Part shown: piece by piece, positions 17,264-26,242 of the stretch | Layout of the letters: each line of letters starts with the position of its first letter | Numbering within the stretch: the first letter of the stretch is position 1 | NCBI RefSeq assembly: GCF_013386585.1 | Contig: NZ_JACARO010000063.1 | Coordinates: 1 to 64,000 of the forward strand | DNA length: 64,000 nt | Reading direction: 5' to 3' | Source of the DNA: Pseudomonas sp. P7548 | GTDB taxonomy: Bacteria > Pseudomonadota > Gammaproteobacteria > Pseudomonadales > Pseudomonadaceae | The notes under the pieces: model-generated | The model's database searches: none | The model's input: the letters and a program-made list of their open reading frames with translations, nothing else | What the model was told of the DNA's origin: nothing | Translations under genes and position numbers: made by a program

Positions 17264-18646
17264 ATGCGTCGCCTGCTATTCGCCTGCCTGCTCATGGGCT
17301 CTGCACATGTCTTTGCCTTTGACCGCCTGCAAGTCGAAGGCTACACCTTGCCCAACGGTCTGCAATTGCTGCTCAAACCCGGCACCGAGCGGGGCCATGT
17401 GGCCATCCGCCTGGTGGTAGGGGTCGGCCTGGATGACTTCAGCTGCGACGAAAAAGAGCTGCCACACCTGCTCGAACACTTGCTGTTCAGCGGCATCGAC
17501 GGCGGCGGCGAGGGCGACCTTGAAGACCGCATGCAAGCCCTGGGCGGCGAATGGAACGCCTACACCAGCAATGCCGACACCACCTTCGTGATCGAAGCCC
17601 CCGCGCAAAATCAGCGCAAGGTGCTCGACCTGTTGCTGGCCATCCTCACCCGCACCCAACTGACCGACGCCAACATCAACGCCGCCAAACAAGTGGTCGA
17701 ACGCGAAGACGGCGGCCACTACTCGCACCTGCAACGCCTGCTTGACCGCCAGGACCTGGGCCACACCGCCAGCAACCAATTGGCCATCGAACTGGGGCTC
17801 AAATGCGCCGAACGTGCCGAGGTCAATCACCTCACCCGCGACCAGCTGGAGGCGCTGCGCAAGAACTGGTACGCCCCCAACAATATGACCCTCATCATCG
17901 TCGGCGACCTCGACAAATTGCTGCCGGCCTACCTGGAACGCACCTACGGCCAGCTCGAACCCGTCGAGCCGAGCGAACATCGACCACTGCCAGAGATCCA
18001 GCACGCCGCCGCCAGCCACCGCGAACTGGTGCACGGTTGGATCGGTGACAGTGCCAAACTGCACTGGCTGTTCCCCGAGCCGGTGCTGGATGATCAGCAC
18101 GATGAAACCTACGACCTGCTCAAGGACTACCTCGACTGGGCGCTCTACCGTCAACTGCGCCTCAAGCATGGTTTGTCCTACGGCCCGTGGAGCGAGCGCG
18201 AGGTGCTCGGCGGTGTCGGCTTCCTGAGCCTGAACGCCGACCTCGAACGCGACAACCTGCCCGAAGCCGAACAGGTACTGCAGGACCTCAAGGCCCAACT
18301 GCTCAAGGACGGCCTCGACCCGGCAACCTTTACCCGCCTGCAGCAAGCCGCCATTGCACGCCAGTCGTGGGCGGTGCAAGGCAACAGCGCGTTGGCCGAC
18401 TATTACTGGAGTGCCTCCGGTGACTACGCCAACGGCCATTTCAGCGATCCGGTAAAGCGCATCAAGGCCGTGAGTCTGAAGCAAACCAACGAGGCCATGC
18501 GTCAGGTGTTCAACCAGTCGGGCTATTGGCGCATCGAAAAACCCTTGTTCAGCTACGACCTGCTCAGCTGGATAGGTGCCGGCGTGCTTGGACTGATCGC
18601 ACTTGTGTTGATCGGCCTGCGGTTTTATCGCAAACGGATTGCGTAA
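17264..18646 (+). CDS. M16 (insulinase-type) metallopeptidase, membrane-anchored
   Basis: A 460-residue M16 protein. Signal peptide at residues 1-18, then the inverted zinc motif HLLEH (His68, Glu71, His72) in PHLLEHLLFSG, and a downstream glutamate in VVEREDGG where the third ligand is expected. The second M16 domain follows (LSYGPWSEREVLGGVGFLSL). Unusually the protein ends in one transmembrane helix (WIGAGVLGLIALVLIGLRFY) and a basic tail. It is therefore probably tethered to the inner membrane with the peptidase in the periplasm. Short for a two-domain M16; it may need a partner. Substrate unknown. Confidence 0.86.
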   Translation: MRRLLFACLLMGSAHVFAFDRLQVEGYTLPNGLQLLLKPGTERGHVAIRLVVGVGLDDFSCDEKELPHLLEHLLFSGIDGGGEGDLEDRMQALGGEWNAYTSNADTTFVIEAPAQNQRKVLDLLLAILTRTQLTDANINAAKQVVEREDGGHYSHLQRLLDRQDLGHTASNQLAIELGLKCAERAEVNHLTRDQLEALRKNWYAPNNMTLIIVGDLDKLLPAYLERTYGQLEPVEPSEHRPLPEIQHAAASHRELVHGWIGDSAKLHWLFPEPVLDDQHDETYDLLKDYLDWALYRQLRLKHGLSYGPWSEREVLGGVGFLSLNADLERDNLPEAEQVLQDLKAQLLKDGLDPATFTRLQQAAIARQSWAVQGNSALADYYWSASGDYANGHFSDPVKRIKAVSLKQTNEAMRQVFNQSGYWRIEKPLFSYDLLSWIGAGVLGLIALVLIGLRFYRKRIA

Positions 18647-18715
18647 TGCAGCACCGTACTCACGGCTAAGACGTTATTCTGTGTGGGTTTTTTCCTATAC
18701 GAATTGTGAATTCCC

Positions 18716-19747
18716 ATGCCAAGCCTGCCCCCCCTCATCCAGCGCATCCTCGAACTGATCAAGCGCTACCCGGGGGTGATCGCACTCGGCGGCTTTATCT
18801 CGGGGGTGTGCAGCTTCATCCTGGTGGACCGTCAGCAAGGCATGGCCAGCTGGATCGCGGTCATCATGCTGGTGAGCTGGTTGTGGCTGATGCTGGAAAA
18901 CAGCTTTACCCAACTGTTCACTCGGGTCTTCAAGCGGGAAATCCCCGAACCCCTGCTGCGCTACGCCACCCAGATGATCCACCAGGAAAGTCTGTTTTTT
19001 GTGTTGCCGTTCTTTTTCGTCACCACCACCTGGAACAGCGGCCAATCGATTTTCACCGGCCTGCTGGGCGCGGCGGCGCTGGTCTCGATTACTGACCCGC
19101 TGTACTACAAATGGCTGGCGCCCAAGCGTTCGCTGTTCCTGGCGCTGCACACCCTGACCCTGTTCGCGGCGCTGCTCACCGCGCTGCCGATCATCCTGCA
19201 CCTGACCACCGCCGAAAGTTACAAGCTCGCCCTCGGCGTCGCCATGCTGCTGTCGATCCCCAGCCTGGCCGTGAGCCTGCCACTGCGCAGCGTCAAGGGC
19301 TGGGCAATGTTGCTGGGAGTCACGGCGGCGATTGGCTGTGCCGGCTGGTTCCTGCGCAGTTGGGTGCCACCGGCCACCCTATGGATGACCGAAGTGGCCA
19401 TCAGCACCCAGCTGCAAGACCGCACCCCGGGCGATGACCTCAAGGAAGTCACGGCTGCCCAGCTACGCAGCGGCGGGCTGTACGCCTACACCGCGATCAA
19501 TGCCCCGCGCGGGCTGGATGAGCGGATCTACCACGTGTGGAAATTCAACGGCAAAGAAGTCGACCGCATCGCGCTGGATATCCATGGCGGGCGCAAGGAG
19601 GGTTACCGCGCCTGGACCCACAAGCAGAACTTCCCGGCCGATTCAGTAGGCCGCTGGCAAGTGCGGGTGTTGACCGAGGACGGCCAGGTGATTGGTGTGC
19701 TGCGTTTCAAAGTCACTGACCCAGCACAAACGGACAACCCAAAGTAG
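18716..19747 (+). CDS. DUF5924 / DUF2914 membrane protein
   Basis: A 343-residue protein with six to eight hydrophobic segments over residues 15-230 and a soluble C-terminal domain. The latter has DUF2914 features: LYAYTAINAPRGLDERIYHVW, then RIALDIHGGRKEGYRAWTHK and the closing WQVRVLTEDGQVIGVLRFKV. The C-terminal domain probably lies in the periplasm. Function unknown. It lies 69 bases downstream of the M16 gene, which may point to a shared transcript. Confidence 0.82.
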   Translation: MPSLPPLIQRILELIKRYPGVIALGGFISGVCSFILVDRQQGMASWIAVIMLVSWLWLMLENSFTQLFTRVFKREIPEPLLRYATQMIHQESLFFVLPFFFVTTTWNSGQSIFTGLLGAAALVSITDPLYYKWLAPKRSLFLALHTLTLFAALLTALPIILHLTTAESYKLALGVAMLLSIPSLAVSLPLRSVKGWAMLLGVTAAIGCAGWFLRSWVPPATLWMTEVAISTQLQDRTPGDDLKEVTAAQLRSGGLYAYTAINAPRGLDERIYHVWKFNGKEVDRIALDIHGGRKEGYRAWTHKQNFPADSVGRWQVRVLTEDGQVIGVLRFKVTDPAQTDNPK

Positions 19748-19801
19748 GCTGTATCGTGCTATTACGTAGGAATTGTGGATAGCCAAACAAGCTCGGAGCT
19801 T

Positions 19802-20950
19802 ATGACCACACGTACGACGGCCGGTGCCGCCCATCTCGATACGTCCACGACGCCTCCGTTACTCAGGATTACGGGGGACTGGACGCTTGCCCACTACGCA
19901 AACCTGAAGAAGCTGTCGGACAAGCTCGACGGCCAATACGACGCCGGCGCTCGCATCGACCTCAATGGCCTGGGCGCGCTGGATACCGCCGGAGCGTCAC
20001 TGCTGGTGGAGCTGCTGGGCCCCGCCAGGATCGAACACTCGGCCGAACAGACCGACTGTAGCCTCTCTGCCGCCGACCGCGCATTGCTCAAGACCGTCTA
20101 CCGCTCGCTGAATGATTTCTGTGTGCCGGAAAAAGCCCCGGAAGAGGCGGCCGGCATCCAGGTGTTGGCGCGCATTGGCCGGGCGGTCGACACCGTGTGG
20201 CAGGACAGCATGAAGCTGCTCGGTTTTATCGGCCTGATCCTCGAAACCTTCGCGCGCGGCATCTGGCGCCCCAAACGCTGGCGCATCACGCCGATGGTCG
20301 CCCATATCGAACAGACCGGGCTCGACGCCGCGCCCATCGTCGCGCTGCTGACCTTTTTGGTCGGCGCCGTGGTGGCCTTCCTGGGTGCAACGGTGCTCAA
20401 GAGTTTTGGTGCGACGGTGTTCACCGTGGACTTGGTGGCGTTTTCTTTCCTACGGGAATTTGGCGTGTTGCTGACGGCCATTTTGATCGCCGGGCGCACC
20501 GCCAGTGCATTCACCGCACAAATCGGCTCGATGAAGGCCAACGAAGAAATCGATGCGATCCGTACCCTGGGCCTCGACCCCATGGAGCTACTGGTATTAC
20601 CGCGCGTGCTGGCACTGCTGGTGTCGCTGCCGATGCTGACGTTCCTGGCGATGCTCTCGGGGATTGTCGGGGGTGGCGTGGTGTGCGCCGTGGCGTTGGA
20701 CATTTCGCCGGCGATGTTCCTGTCGCTGCTGCAATCAGACATTGGCGTGCAACATTTCCTGGTGGGCATGGTGAAGGCGCCGATCTTCGCCTTCCTGATC
20801 GCCGCCATTGGCTGCCTCGAAGGCTTCAAGGTCAGCGGCAGTGCCGAGTCGGTCGGCGCCCACACCACCTCCAGCGTGGTGCAATCGATCTTTGTGGTGA
20901 TCGTGCTGGATGCGGTGGCCGCGATGTTCTTCATGGAGATGGGCTGGTGA
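19802..20950 (+). CDS. STAS-MlaE fusion, MCE lipid ABC transporter permease
   Basis: A 382-residue protein. Residues 1-110 form a STAS-like domain (IDLNGLGALDTAGASLLVEL), which in classic Mla systems is a separate protein, MlaB. The rest is a MlaE permease with the motifs TAQIGSMKANEEIDAIRTLG and DPMELLVLPRVLALLVSLP. It should work with the next three genes to move phospholipid or other hydrophobic compounds across the envelope. The start at 19802 has GGAG five bases upstream; a GTG at 19775 would add nine residues and cannot be excluded. Its stop overlaps the next start (GTGA). Confidence 0.87.
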   Translation: MTTRTTAGAAHLDTSTTPPLLRITGDWTLAHYANLKKLSDKLDGQYDAGARIDLNGLGALDTAGASLLVELLGPARIEHSAEQTDCSLSAADRALLKTVYRSLNDFCVPEKAPEEAAGIQVLARIGRAVDTVWQDSMKLLGFIGLILETFARGIWRPKRWRITPMVAHIEQTGLDAAPIVALLTFLVGAVVAFLGATVLKSFGATVFTVDLVAFSFLREFGVLLTAILIAGRTASAFTAQIGSMKANEEIDAIRTLGLDPMELLVLPRVLALLVSLPMLTFLAMLSGIVGGGVVCAVALDISPAMFLSLLQSDIGVQHFLVGMVKAPIFAFLIAAIGCLEGFKVSGSAESVGAHTTSSVVQSIFVVIVLDAVAAMFFMEMGW

Positions 20951-21750
20951 GCCGTCTACACCGTGCGCCCGGTGAGGCGGTGATTGAAGTGCGCGGCCTG
21001 TGCAACCGCTTTGGCCGGCAGAGCGTGCACGAGAACCTCGACCTGGATCTGTACAAAGGCGAAATCCTGGCAGTGGTCGGCGGCTCGGGCAGCGGCAAGT
21101 CGGTGCTGTTGCGCAGCATCGTCGGCCTGCGCCGCCCCAGCGAGGGTGAGGTGCGGGTGTTCGGCAAAAACCTGCCGAGCCTGTCGGAACATGAGCGCTC
21201 GCTGGTAGAACGACGCTTTGGCGTGCTGTTCCAGAAGGGCGCGCTGTTTTCCTCGCTGACCGTCACCGAAAACGTCGCCCTGCCGCTGATCGAACATGCC
21301 GGCCTCAGCCGCCGTGACGCTGAGCACTTGGCCGCGGTGAAGCTGGCCTTGGCCGGGTTGCCGCTTTCGGCCGCCGACAAATACCCGTCTTCGCTGTCCG
21401 GTGGCATGATCAAGCGCGCCGCCCTGGCACGCGCCTTGGCCCTGGACCCGGACATCCTGTTTCTCGACGAACCCACCGCCGGCCTTGACCCGATTGGTGC
21501 GGCGCAATTCGATCAGTTGATCCTGACTCTGCGCGACGCGCTGGGCCTGAGCGTGTTCCTGGTGACCCACGACCTCGACACGCTCTACACCATCACCGAC
21601 CGCGTGGCGGTGCTGGCGCAGAAAAAAGTGCTGGTGGCCGATGCCATCGATGTCGTCTCGGAAACGGACGACGCGTGGATTCACGAATATTTCCACGGCC
21701 CCCGGGGCCGCGCGGCATTGGATGCCGCTCAATCGCTAGACGAGGTATGA
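20947..21750 (+). CDS. MlaF-like ABC ATPase
   Basis: A 267-residue ATP-binding subunit. Walker A GGSGSGKS, signature SLSGGMIKRAALARALA, Walker B ILFLDEPTAGLDP and the H-loop VTHDLDTLYTI are all intact. The GTG start at 20947 overlaps the permease stop by four bases; the same frame stays open further upstream inside the permease gene, but that part is antiphase shadow. Confidence 0.92.
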   Translation: MSRLHRAPGEAVIEVRGLCNRFGRQSVHENLDLDLYKGEILAVVGGSGSGKSVLLRSIVGLRRPSEGEVRVFGKNLPSLSEHERSLVERRFGVLFQKGALFSSLTVTENVALPLIEHAGLSRRDAEHLAAVKLALAGLPLSAADKYPSSLSGGMIKRAALARALALDPDILFLDEPTAGLDPIGAAQFDQLILTLRDALGLSVFLVTHDLDTLYTITDRVAVLAQKKVLVADAIDVVSETDDAWIHEYFHGPRGRAALDAAQSLDEV

Positions 21751-21751
21751 C

Positions 21752-22690
21752 ATGGAAACCCGAGCCCATCATGTGATGATCGGTCTGTTCAGCGTGATTG
21801 TGGTGGTCGGCGCCCTGCTGTTCGGCCTGTGGCTGGCCAAATCCAGCGTCGACAGCGCCTTTCAGGATTATGAAGTGGTGTTCAACGAGGCGGTCAGCGG
21901 CCTGTCCCAAGGCAGCCCAGTGCAATATAGCGGGATCAAGGTGGGCGATGTCACCAGCCTGCGCCTGGACCCTAACGACCCCCGCCGCGTGCTGGCACGC
22001 ATTCGCTTGGCTGGGCAGACGCCGATCAAGGAAGACACCCAGGCCAAGCTGGCCCTCACCGGCATCACCGGCACCTCGATCATCCAGCTCAGCGGCGGCA
22101 CACCCCAAAGCCCGGAGCTCAAGGGCAAGGACGGCAACCTGCCGGAAATCATCGCCTCGCCTTCGCCCATTGCGCGCCTGCTCAATAACAGCAACGACCT
22201 GATGACCAGCATCAACCTGCTGCTGCACAACGCCAACCACATGTTCTCCCGTGAAAACGTCGAGCGCTTGAGCAACACCCTGGACAACCTGCAGCAAACC
22301 ACCGGCGCCATCGCCGACCAACGCGGCGATATCAAGGTGGTGATGCAGCAACTGATGCAAGTGAGCAAGCAGGCCAGCGCCGCCCTGGAGCAAACCACCA
22401 CCTTGATGCGCAACGCCAATGGCTTGCTCAACGATCAAGGCAAGCAGGCCTTCGGCAGTGCCGAACAGGCCATGAAATCCCTGGAGCAAAGCACCGCCAC
22501 CATCAACACCTTGCTCACTAACAACAAGGACTCGGTGAACAGCGGCATGCAGGGCCTCAATGAACTGGCGCCGGCGGTGCGCGAACTGCGCGAAACCCTC
22601 GGTTCGCTGCGCGCCATCTCCCGCCGCCTGGAAGCCAACCCCAGTGGCTACTTGCTGGGCAACGACAAGAACAAGGAGTTCACGCCATGA
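21752..22690 (+). CDS. MlaD-like MCE-domain protein
   Basis: A 312-residue protein with one N-terminal transmembrane helix (MIGLFSVIVVVGALLFGLWL) and an MCE domain (residues 35-130: VSGLSQGSPVQYSGIKVGDV). A long helical tail with Gln/Asn/Thr-rich heptads follows, and can form a periplasmic tube or coiled coil. It is the substrate-binding part of the transporter. It starts one base after the ATPase stop and overlaps the lipoprotein gene by four bases. Confidence 0.92.
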   Translation: METRAHHVMIGLFSVIVVVGALLFGLWLAKSSVDSAFQDYEVVFNEAVSGLSQGSPVQYSGIKVGDVTSLRLDPNDPRRVLARIRLAGQTPIKEDTQAKLALTGITGTSIIQLSGGTPQSPELKGKDGNLPEIIASPSPIARLLNNSNDLMTSINLLLHNANHMFSRENVERLSNTLDNLQQTTGAIADQRGDIKVVMQQLMQVSKQASAALEQTTTLMRNANGLLNDQGKQAFGSAEQAMKSLEQSTATINTLLTNNKDSVNSGMQGLNELAPAVRELRETLGSLRAISRRLEANPSGYLLGNDKNKEFTP

Positions 22691-23298
22691 AGCGTGCTTA
22701 CCAGATGATCGCCCCCGTGGCATTGGCGCTCGTGAGCGCGTGCTCGATCCTGCCCAAGGCCGACCCTTCGGACGTGTACCGTCTGGTGCCAGCCCAAACC
22801 GCAAGCCAGGGCGCCCCGGTGAGCTGGTCGCTGCGCGTGTCCAAGCCGCAGACCAGCGAGTTTCTCGACAGCCCGCGCATTGCCGTGGTGCCGGAGGGCA
22901 ACTTAATCAGCAGCTATGCGAACGCCCGTTGGAGCGACCCGTCGCCAGTGCTGTTGCGCAACCGCTTCATGGACGGCTTCCAACGTGATGGCCGCGTGAC
23001 GCTGTTGAGCACCGATGAGACCAACCTGCAGGCCGACTACGAGCTGGGCGGGCAGTTGCAGGCGTTCCAGAGTGAATACCGGGGAGGCGCGGTGGACGTG
23101 GTGATCCGCCTCGACGCGCGATTGGTGCGCGGGAGCGATCAGCGGATTATTGCCAGCCGGCGGTTTGAAATTCACCAGCCAGTGACGGGTACCAAGGTGC
23201 CGGCGGTGGTGGCCGGGTTTGGGCTGGCGGGGGATCAGTTGAACAGGCAGGTGGTGGATTGGGTTGTGCAGCAAGGCAATAGTGCTGCGAAACGCTGA
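22687..23298 (+). CDS. PqiC-like transport auxiliary lipoprotein
   Basis: A 203-residue lipoprotein of the ABC-type transport auxiliary (PqiC/DUF330) family. Lipobox LVSAC with Cys19. Core features: VSWSLRVSKPQTSEFLDSPR, then WSDPSPVLLRNRFMDGF. It is thought to sit under the outer membrane as the outer end of the MCE conduit. Last gene of the four-gene operon, followed by a hairpin at 23304-23327. Confidence 0.9.
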   Translation: MKRAYQMIAPVALALVSACSILPKADPSDVYRLVPAQTASQGAPVSWSLRVSKPQTSEFLDSPRIAVVPEGNLISSYANARWSDPSPVLLRNRFMDGFQRDGRVTLLSTDETNLQADYELGGQLQAFQSEYRGGAVDVVIRLDARLVRGSDQRIIASRRFEIHQPVTGTKVPAVVAGFGLAGDQLNRQVVDWVVQQGNSAAKR

Positions 23299-23303
23299 GA
23301 GCC

Positions 23304-23327
23304 CTATCGCCGGCAAGCCGGCGATAG
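23304..23327. terminator. Bidirectional hairpin between MCE operon and spmAB-like gene
   Basis: CTATCGCCGGC and GCCGGCGATAG form a perfect 11-bp inverted repeat around AA. There is no strong T run on either strand, but it sits between two converging genes. Confidence 0.55.
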
Positions 23328-23338
23328 CCATTTAAGCC

Positions 23339-24568
23339 TCAAGCAAAGAACCAGTAGCACACCGCAATAGCCGCAACGACACCCGCCAACTCCGCCAGCA
23401 GCGCACACCCCACCGCATGCCGGGCCCGCTGGATGCCCACCGACCCAAAGTACACCGCCAACACATAGAACGTCGTCTCGGTACTGCCCTGGATCGTCGC
23501 CGCTACCAGCGCCGGGAAGCTGTCCACACCCTGGGTCTGCATGGTTTCGATCAACAGCGCCCGGGCCGCGCTGCCGGAAAACGGTTTGACCATGGCCGTG
23601 GGCAACGCATCGACAAAGCGCGTGTCCATGCCGGTCCAGGCGACCACATGGCGGATCCCTTCGAGGCCGAAATCCAGCGCGCCCGAAGCGCGCAATACAC
23701 CCACCGCGCACAGCATCGCCACCAGGTACGGCAGCAGGTTCTTGGCAACGTCAAAACCTTCTTTGGCGCCTTCGACAAACGCCTCGTATACCTTCACCTT
23801 GCGCAGCGCACCGATCACCAAAAACAGCATGATCAAGCCGAACAGCGTCAGGTTGCCGAGTATCGAAGACAAGCCCGCCAGCGCCGTGGCCGACAGTGTC
23901 GCCAGGAAGGCCATGAAACCGCCGAGCACCAGCGCACCGGGAATCAGGTAAGCCAGCACCACCGGGTCCCACAAGCGCAGGCGCTGCATGATCGCCACCG
24001 ACAACAGGCCTACCAAAGTGGAGGCGCTGGTCGCCAGCAGGATCGGCAGAAACACCAGCGTCGGGTCCGCCGCGCCTTGCTGGGCGCGGTACATGAAGAT
24101 GGTCACCGGCAACAGCGTCAGCGAGGACGCGTTGAGCACCAGGAACAGGATCTGCGCGTTACTGGCGGTGTTGGGGATGGGGTTGAGTTCCTGCAGCGCC
24201 TTCATGGCCTTCAGGCCGATGGGCGTGGCCGCATTGTCCAGCCCCAGGCCATTGGCGGCGAAGTTGAGGGTGATCAGGCCGATCGCCGGGTGCCCGGCAG
24301 GCACTTCCGGCATCAGGCGGCGGAACAGCGGGCCCAGGGCTTTGGCCAGCCAGTCGACAATGCCGGCTTTTTCAGCGATGCGCAGGAAACCCAGCCAAAG
24401 GGTGAGAGTACCGAACAGCAGCACCATCACTTCCACCGACAGTTTGGCCATGGCGAAAATGCTTTCGACCATCGCCGCAAAAATGCCGGCGTTGCCACCG
24501 ACCAGCCATTGCACCAGTGCTGACACCATTGCCACGACAAAGAAGCCAAGCCACAGGCCATTGAGCAT
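23339..24568 (-). CDS. SpmA-SpmB fusion, nucleoside-recognition (Gate) membrane protein
   Basis: A 409-residue membrane protein with about ten hydrophobic segments. Residues 1-210 match SpmA (LNFAANGLGLDNAATPIGLK, NAQILFLVLNASSLTLLPV). Residues 220-409 match SpmB (MVKPFSGSAARALLIE, IQGSTETTFYVLAVYFGSVG). In Bacillus these are separate spore-maturation proteins; here they are fused in a non-sporulating bacterium. Presumably a small-molecule transporter, substrate unknown. Confidence 0.87.
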   Translation of the reverse strand: MLNGLWLGFFVVAMVSALVQWLVGGNAGIFAAMVESIFAMAKLSVEVMVLLFGTLTLWLGFLRIAEKAGIVDWLAKALGPLFRRLMPEVPAGHPAIGLITLNFAANGLGLDNAATPIGLKAMKALQELNPIPNTASNAQILFLVLNASSLTLLPVTIFMYRAQQGAADPTLVFLPILLATSASTLVGLLSVAIMQRLRLWDPVVLAYLIPGALVLGGFMAFLATLSATALAGLSSILGNLTLFGLIMLFLVIGALRKVKVYEAFVEGAKEGFDVAKNLLPYLVAMLCAVGVLRASGALDFGLEGIRHVVAWTGMDTRFVDALPTAMVKPFSGSAARALLIETMQTQGVDSFPALVAATIQGSTETTFYVLAVYFGSVGIQRARHAVGCALLAELAGVVAAIAVCYWFFA

Positions 24569-24620
24569 CAGTTGAATCCCCCGAAAGATGGGGCGAATGA
24601 TAGCGGGGCTGGCAGAAACG

Positions 24621-24648
24621 ACAAACCCCGGAATTATCCGGGGTTTGT
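24621..24648 (-). terminator. Rho-independent terminator of gltP
   Basis: ACAAACCCCGG / CCGGGGTTTGT with a 6-base loop, 19 bases beyond the gltP stop on the minus strand, followed by a short T-rich stretch. Confidence 0.85.
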
Positions 24649-24666
24649 CTGAGCGCCGTCAGCCTG

Positions 24667-25998
24667 TCAGCTGCGGGTCGCTTGAGCGGTCGGTGCGGCT
24701 TCCTTGCTGCGCCAGTGCGGCAGGGAATTCCAGTAGCGCTCGCCCTTGGCGTCGTCGTACATGCCTTCCCAACGTGCGATGACCAATACGGCCAGGGCGT
24801 TGCCGATCACGTTCAGTGCGGTACGCGCCATGTCCATCACTCGGTCGACACCGGCGATGAAGGCCAGGCCTTCCAGTGGAATGCCCACGCTGCCCAGGGT
24901 GGCCAGCAGCACCACGAAGGACACACCCGGGACACCGGCGATGCCTTTGGAGGTGACCATCAAGGTCAGTACCAGCATCAACTGCTGACCGATCGACAGG
25001 TCGATGCCGTACAGCTGAGCGATAAAGATCGCCGCGATGCTCTGGTACAGGGTCGAGCCGTCGAGGTTGAACGAGTAGCCGGTCGGCACCACGAAGCTGC
25101 AGATCGCCTTGGGCGCGCCGTAGGCTTCCATCTTCTCGATCACGCGCGGCAGCACGGTTTCGGAACTGGCGGTGGAGTAGGCCAGGACCAGCTCATCCTT
25201 GAAGATGCGCATCAGCTTGATCACCGAGAAGCCGAACAGGCGGGCGATCAGGCCCAGTACCACAAAGGCGAAGAACAGGATGGCCACGTAAACCAGAATC
25301 ACCAGCTTGGCCAGCGGCAGCAAGGAGGCGAAGCCGAAGTTGGCGACCGTCACGGCGATCAGGGCAAATACGCCGATCGGGGCGTACTTCATGATCATGT
25401 GGGTGACTTTGAACATGCTCTCGGACACGCCCTGGAACATGGTCACCAGCGGCTCGCGCAGTTCAGGCTTGAGGCTCGACAAGCCCAGGCCGAACAGCAC
25501 CGAGAAGAAGATGATCGGCAGCATTTCGCCACGAGCCACGGCGGCAAAGATGTTCGAAGGGATCAGGTTGAGGAGGGTCTCGATGAACGCATGCTCGTGC
25601 TGCACTTCAGCGGCGGTGGCGGTGTACTTGGAAATATCGACAGTACCCAGGGTACTCATGTCGATGCCGGCACCCGGGTGGAACAGGTTGGCCAACAGCA
25701 GGCCGACCACGATGGCGATGGTGGTGACCACTTCGAAGTAAACGATGGTTTTGACGCCGATGCGGCCGAGCTTTTTCGCGTCACCGACACCGGCAATGCC
25801 GACGATCAGCGAGGAAATCACAATCGGGATCACGATCATCTTGATCAGGCGGATAAAGATATCGCCCGCTGGCTGCAACACATTGCTGATCCACCAGGCC
25901 TTTTCAGCACTGAAATGGTTGAGCACTGCACCGATTGCGATCCCCAACACCAAACCGATGAGGATCTGCCAGGCGAGGCTTAGCTTTGCCTTCTTCAT
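24667..25998 (-). CDS. gltP: Glutamate/aspartate (dicarboxylate) : cation symporter
   Basis: A 443-residue DAACS-family carrier. Eight transmembrane helices and two hairpins are expected. Family marks: YSTASSETVLPRVIEKM, VVPTGYSFNLDGSTLYQSIA and TSKGIAGVPGVSFVVLL, with the DRVMDMARTALNVIGNALA helix containing the substrate-binding Asp/Arg. Takes up glutamate/aspartate with H+ or Na+. It has a roughly 210-base leader that begins at the promoter at 26215-26242. Confidence 0.92.
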   Translation of the reverse strand: MKKAKLSLAWQILIGLVLGIAIGAVLNHFSAEKAWWISNVLQPAGDIFIRLIKMIVIPIVISSLIVGIAGVGDAKKLGRIGVKTIVYFEVVTTIAIVVGLLLANLFHPGAGIDMSTLGTVDISKYTATAAEVQHEHAFIETLLNLIPSNIFAAVARGEMLPIIFFSVLFGLGLSSLKPELREPLVTMFQGVSESMFKVTHMIMKYAPIGVFALIAVTVANFGFASLLPLAKLVILVYVAILFFAFVVLGLIARLFGFSVIKLMRIFKDELVLAYSTASSETVLPRVIEKMEAYGAPKAICSFVVPTGYSFNLDGSTLYQSIAAIFIAQLYGIDLSIGQQLMLVLTLMVTSKGIAGVPGVSFVVLLATLGSVGIPLEGLAFIAGVDRVMDMARTALNVIGNALAVLVIARWEGMYDDAKGERYWNSLPHWRSKEAAPTAQATRS

Positions 25999-26188
25999 GT
26001 CATTACCCTTACTTCAAGTGGACTTAAGGCAAATGCGCCAGCTGGAACGCTCGAGAGCGAAAAAGTGTGAGCATCTGCCTCCATGGAAGGTCACCGCCGC
26101 ATGGCCGAAATGGCTTACTGGCAGGCGAAAAAAGGCGCAACTATTCCCATGCAAGGGAGCGACGTCTAATGCCGTAAACGCCTACCCT

Positions 26189-26213
26189 ATGCCGAATCGG
26201 CATGGCTTTTTTT
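26189..26213 (+). terminator. Hairpin plus T run, opposite the gltP leader start
   Basis: ATGCCG-AAT-CGGCAT (26189-26203) is followed by GGC and seven T at 26207-26213. On the plus strand it has the form of an intrinsic terminator with no gene before it. On the minus strand the same dyad would be the 5' stem-loop of the gltP mRNA. Which role is real is open. Confidence 0.5.
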
Positions 26214-26214
26214 A

Positions 26215-26242
26215 ATAATAACTGTCCGAACGGTCAGTTCAA
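26215..26242 (-). promoter_or_regulatory. Candidate gltP promoter with an 18-bp dyad operator in the spacer
   Basis: On the minus strand TTGAAC (26242-26237) and TATTAT (26220-26215) are 16 bases apart. The sequence between and slightly overlapping them, 26221-26238, is ACTGTCCGAACGGTCAGT. This is a dyad of the form ACTGnCCGnnCGGnCAGT, the usual shape of a TetR-family operator. A repressor bound there would block RNA polymerase directly. Confidence 0.5.
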
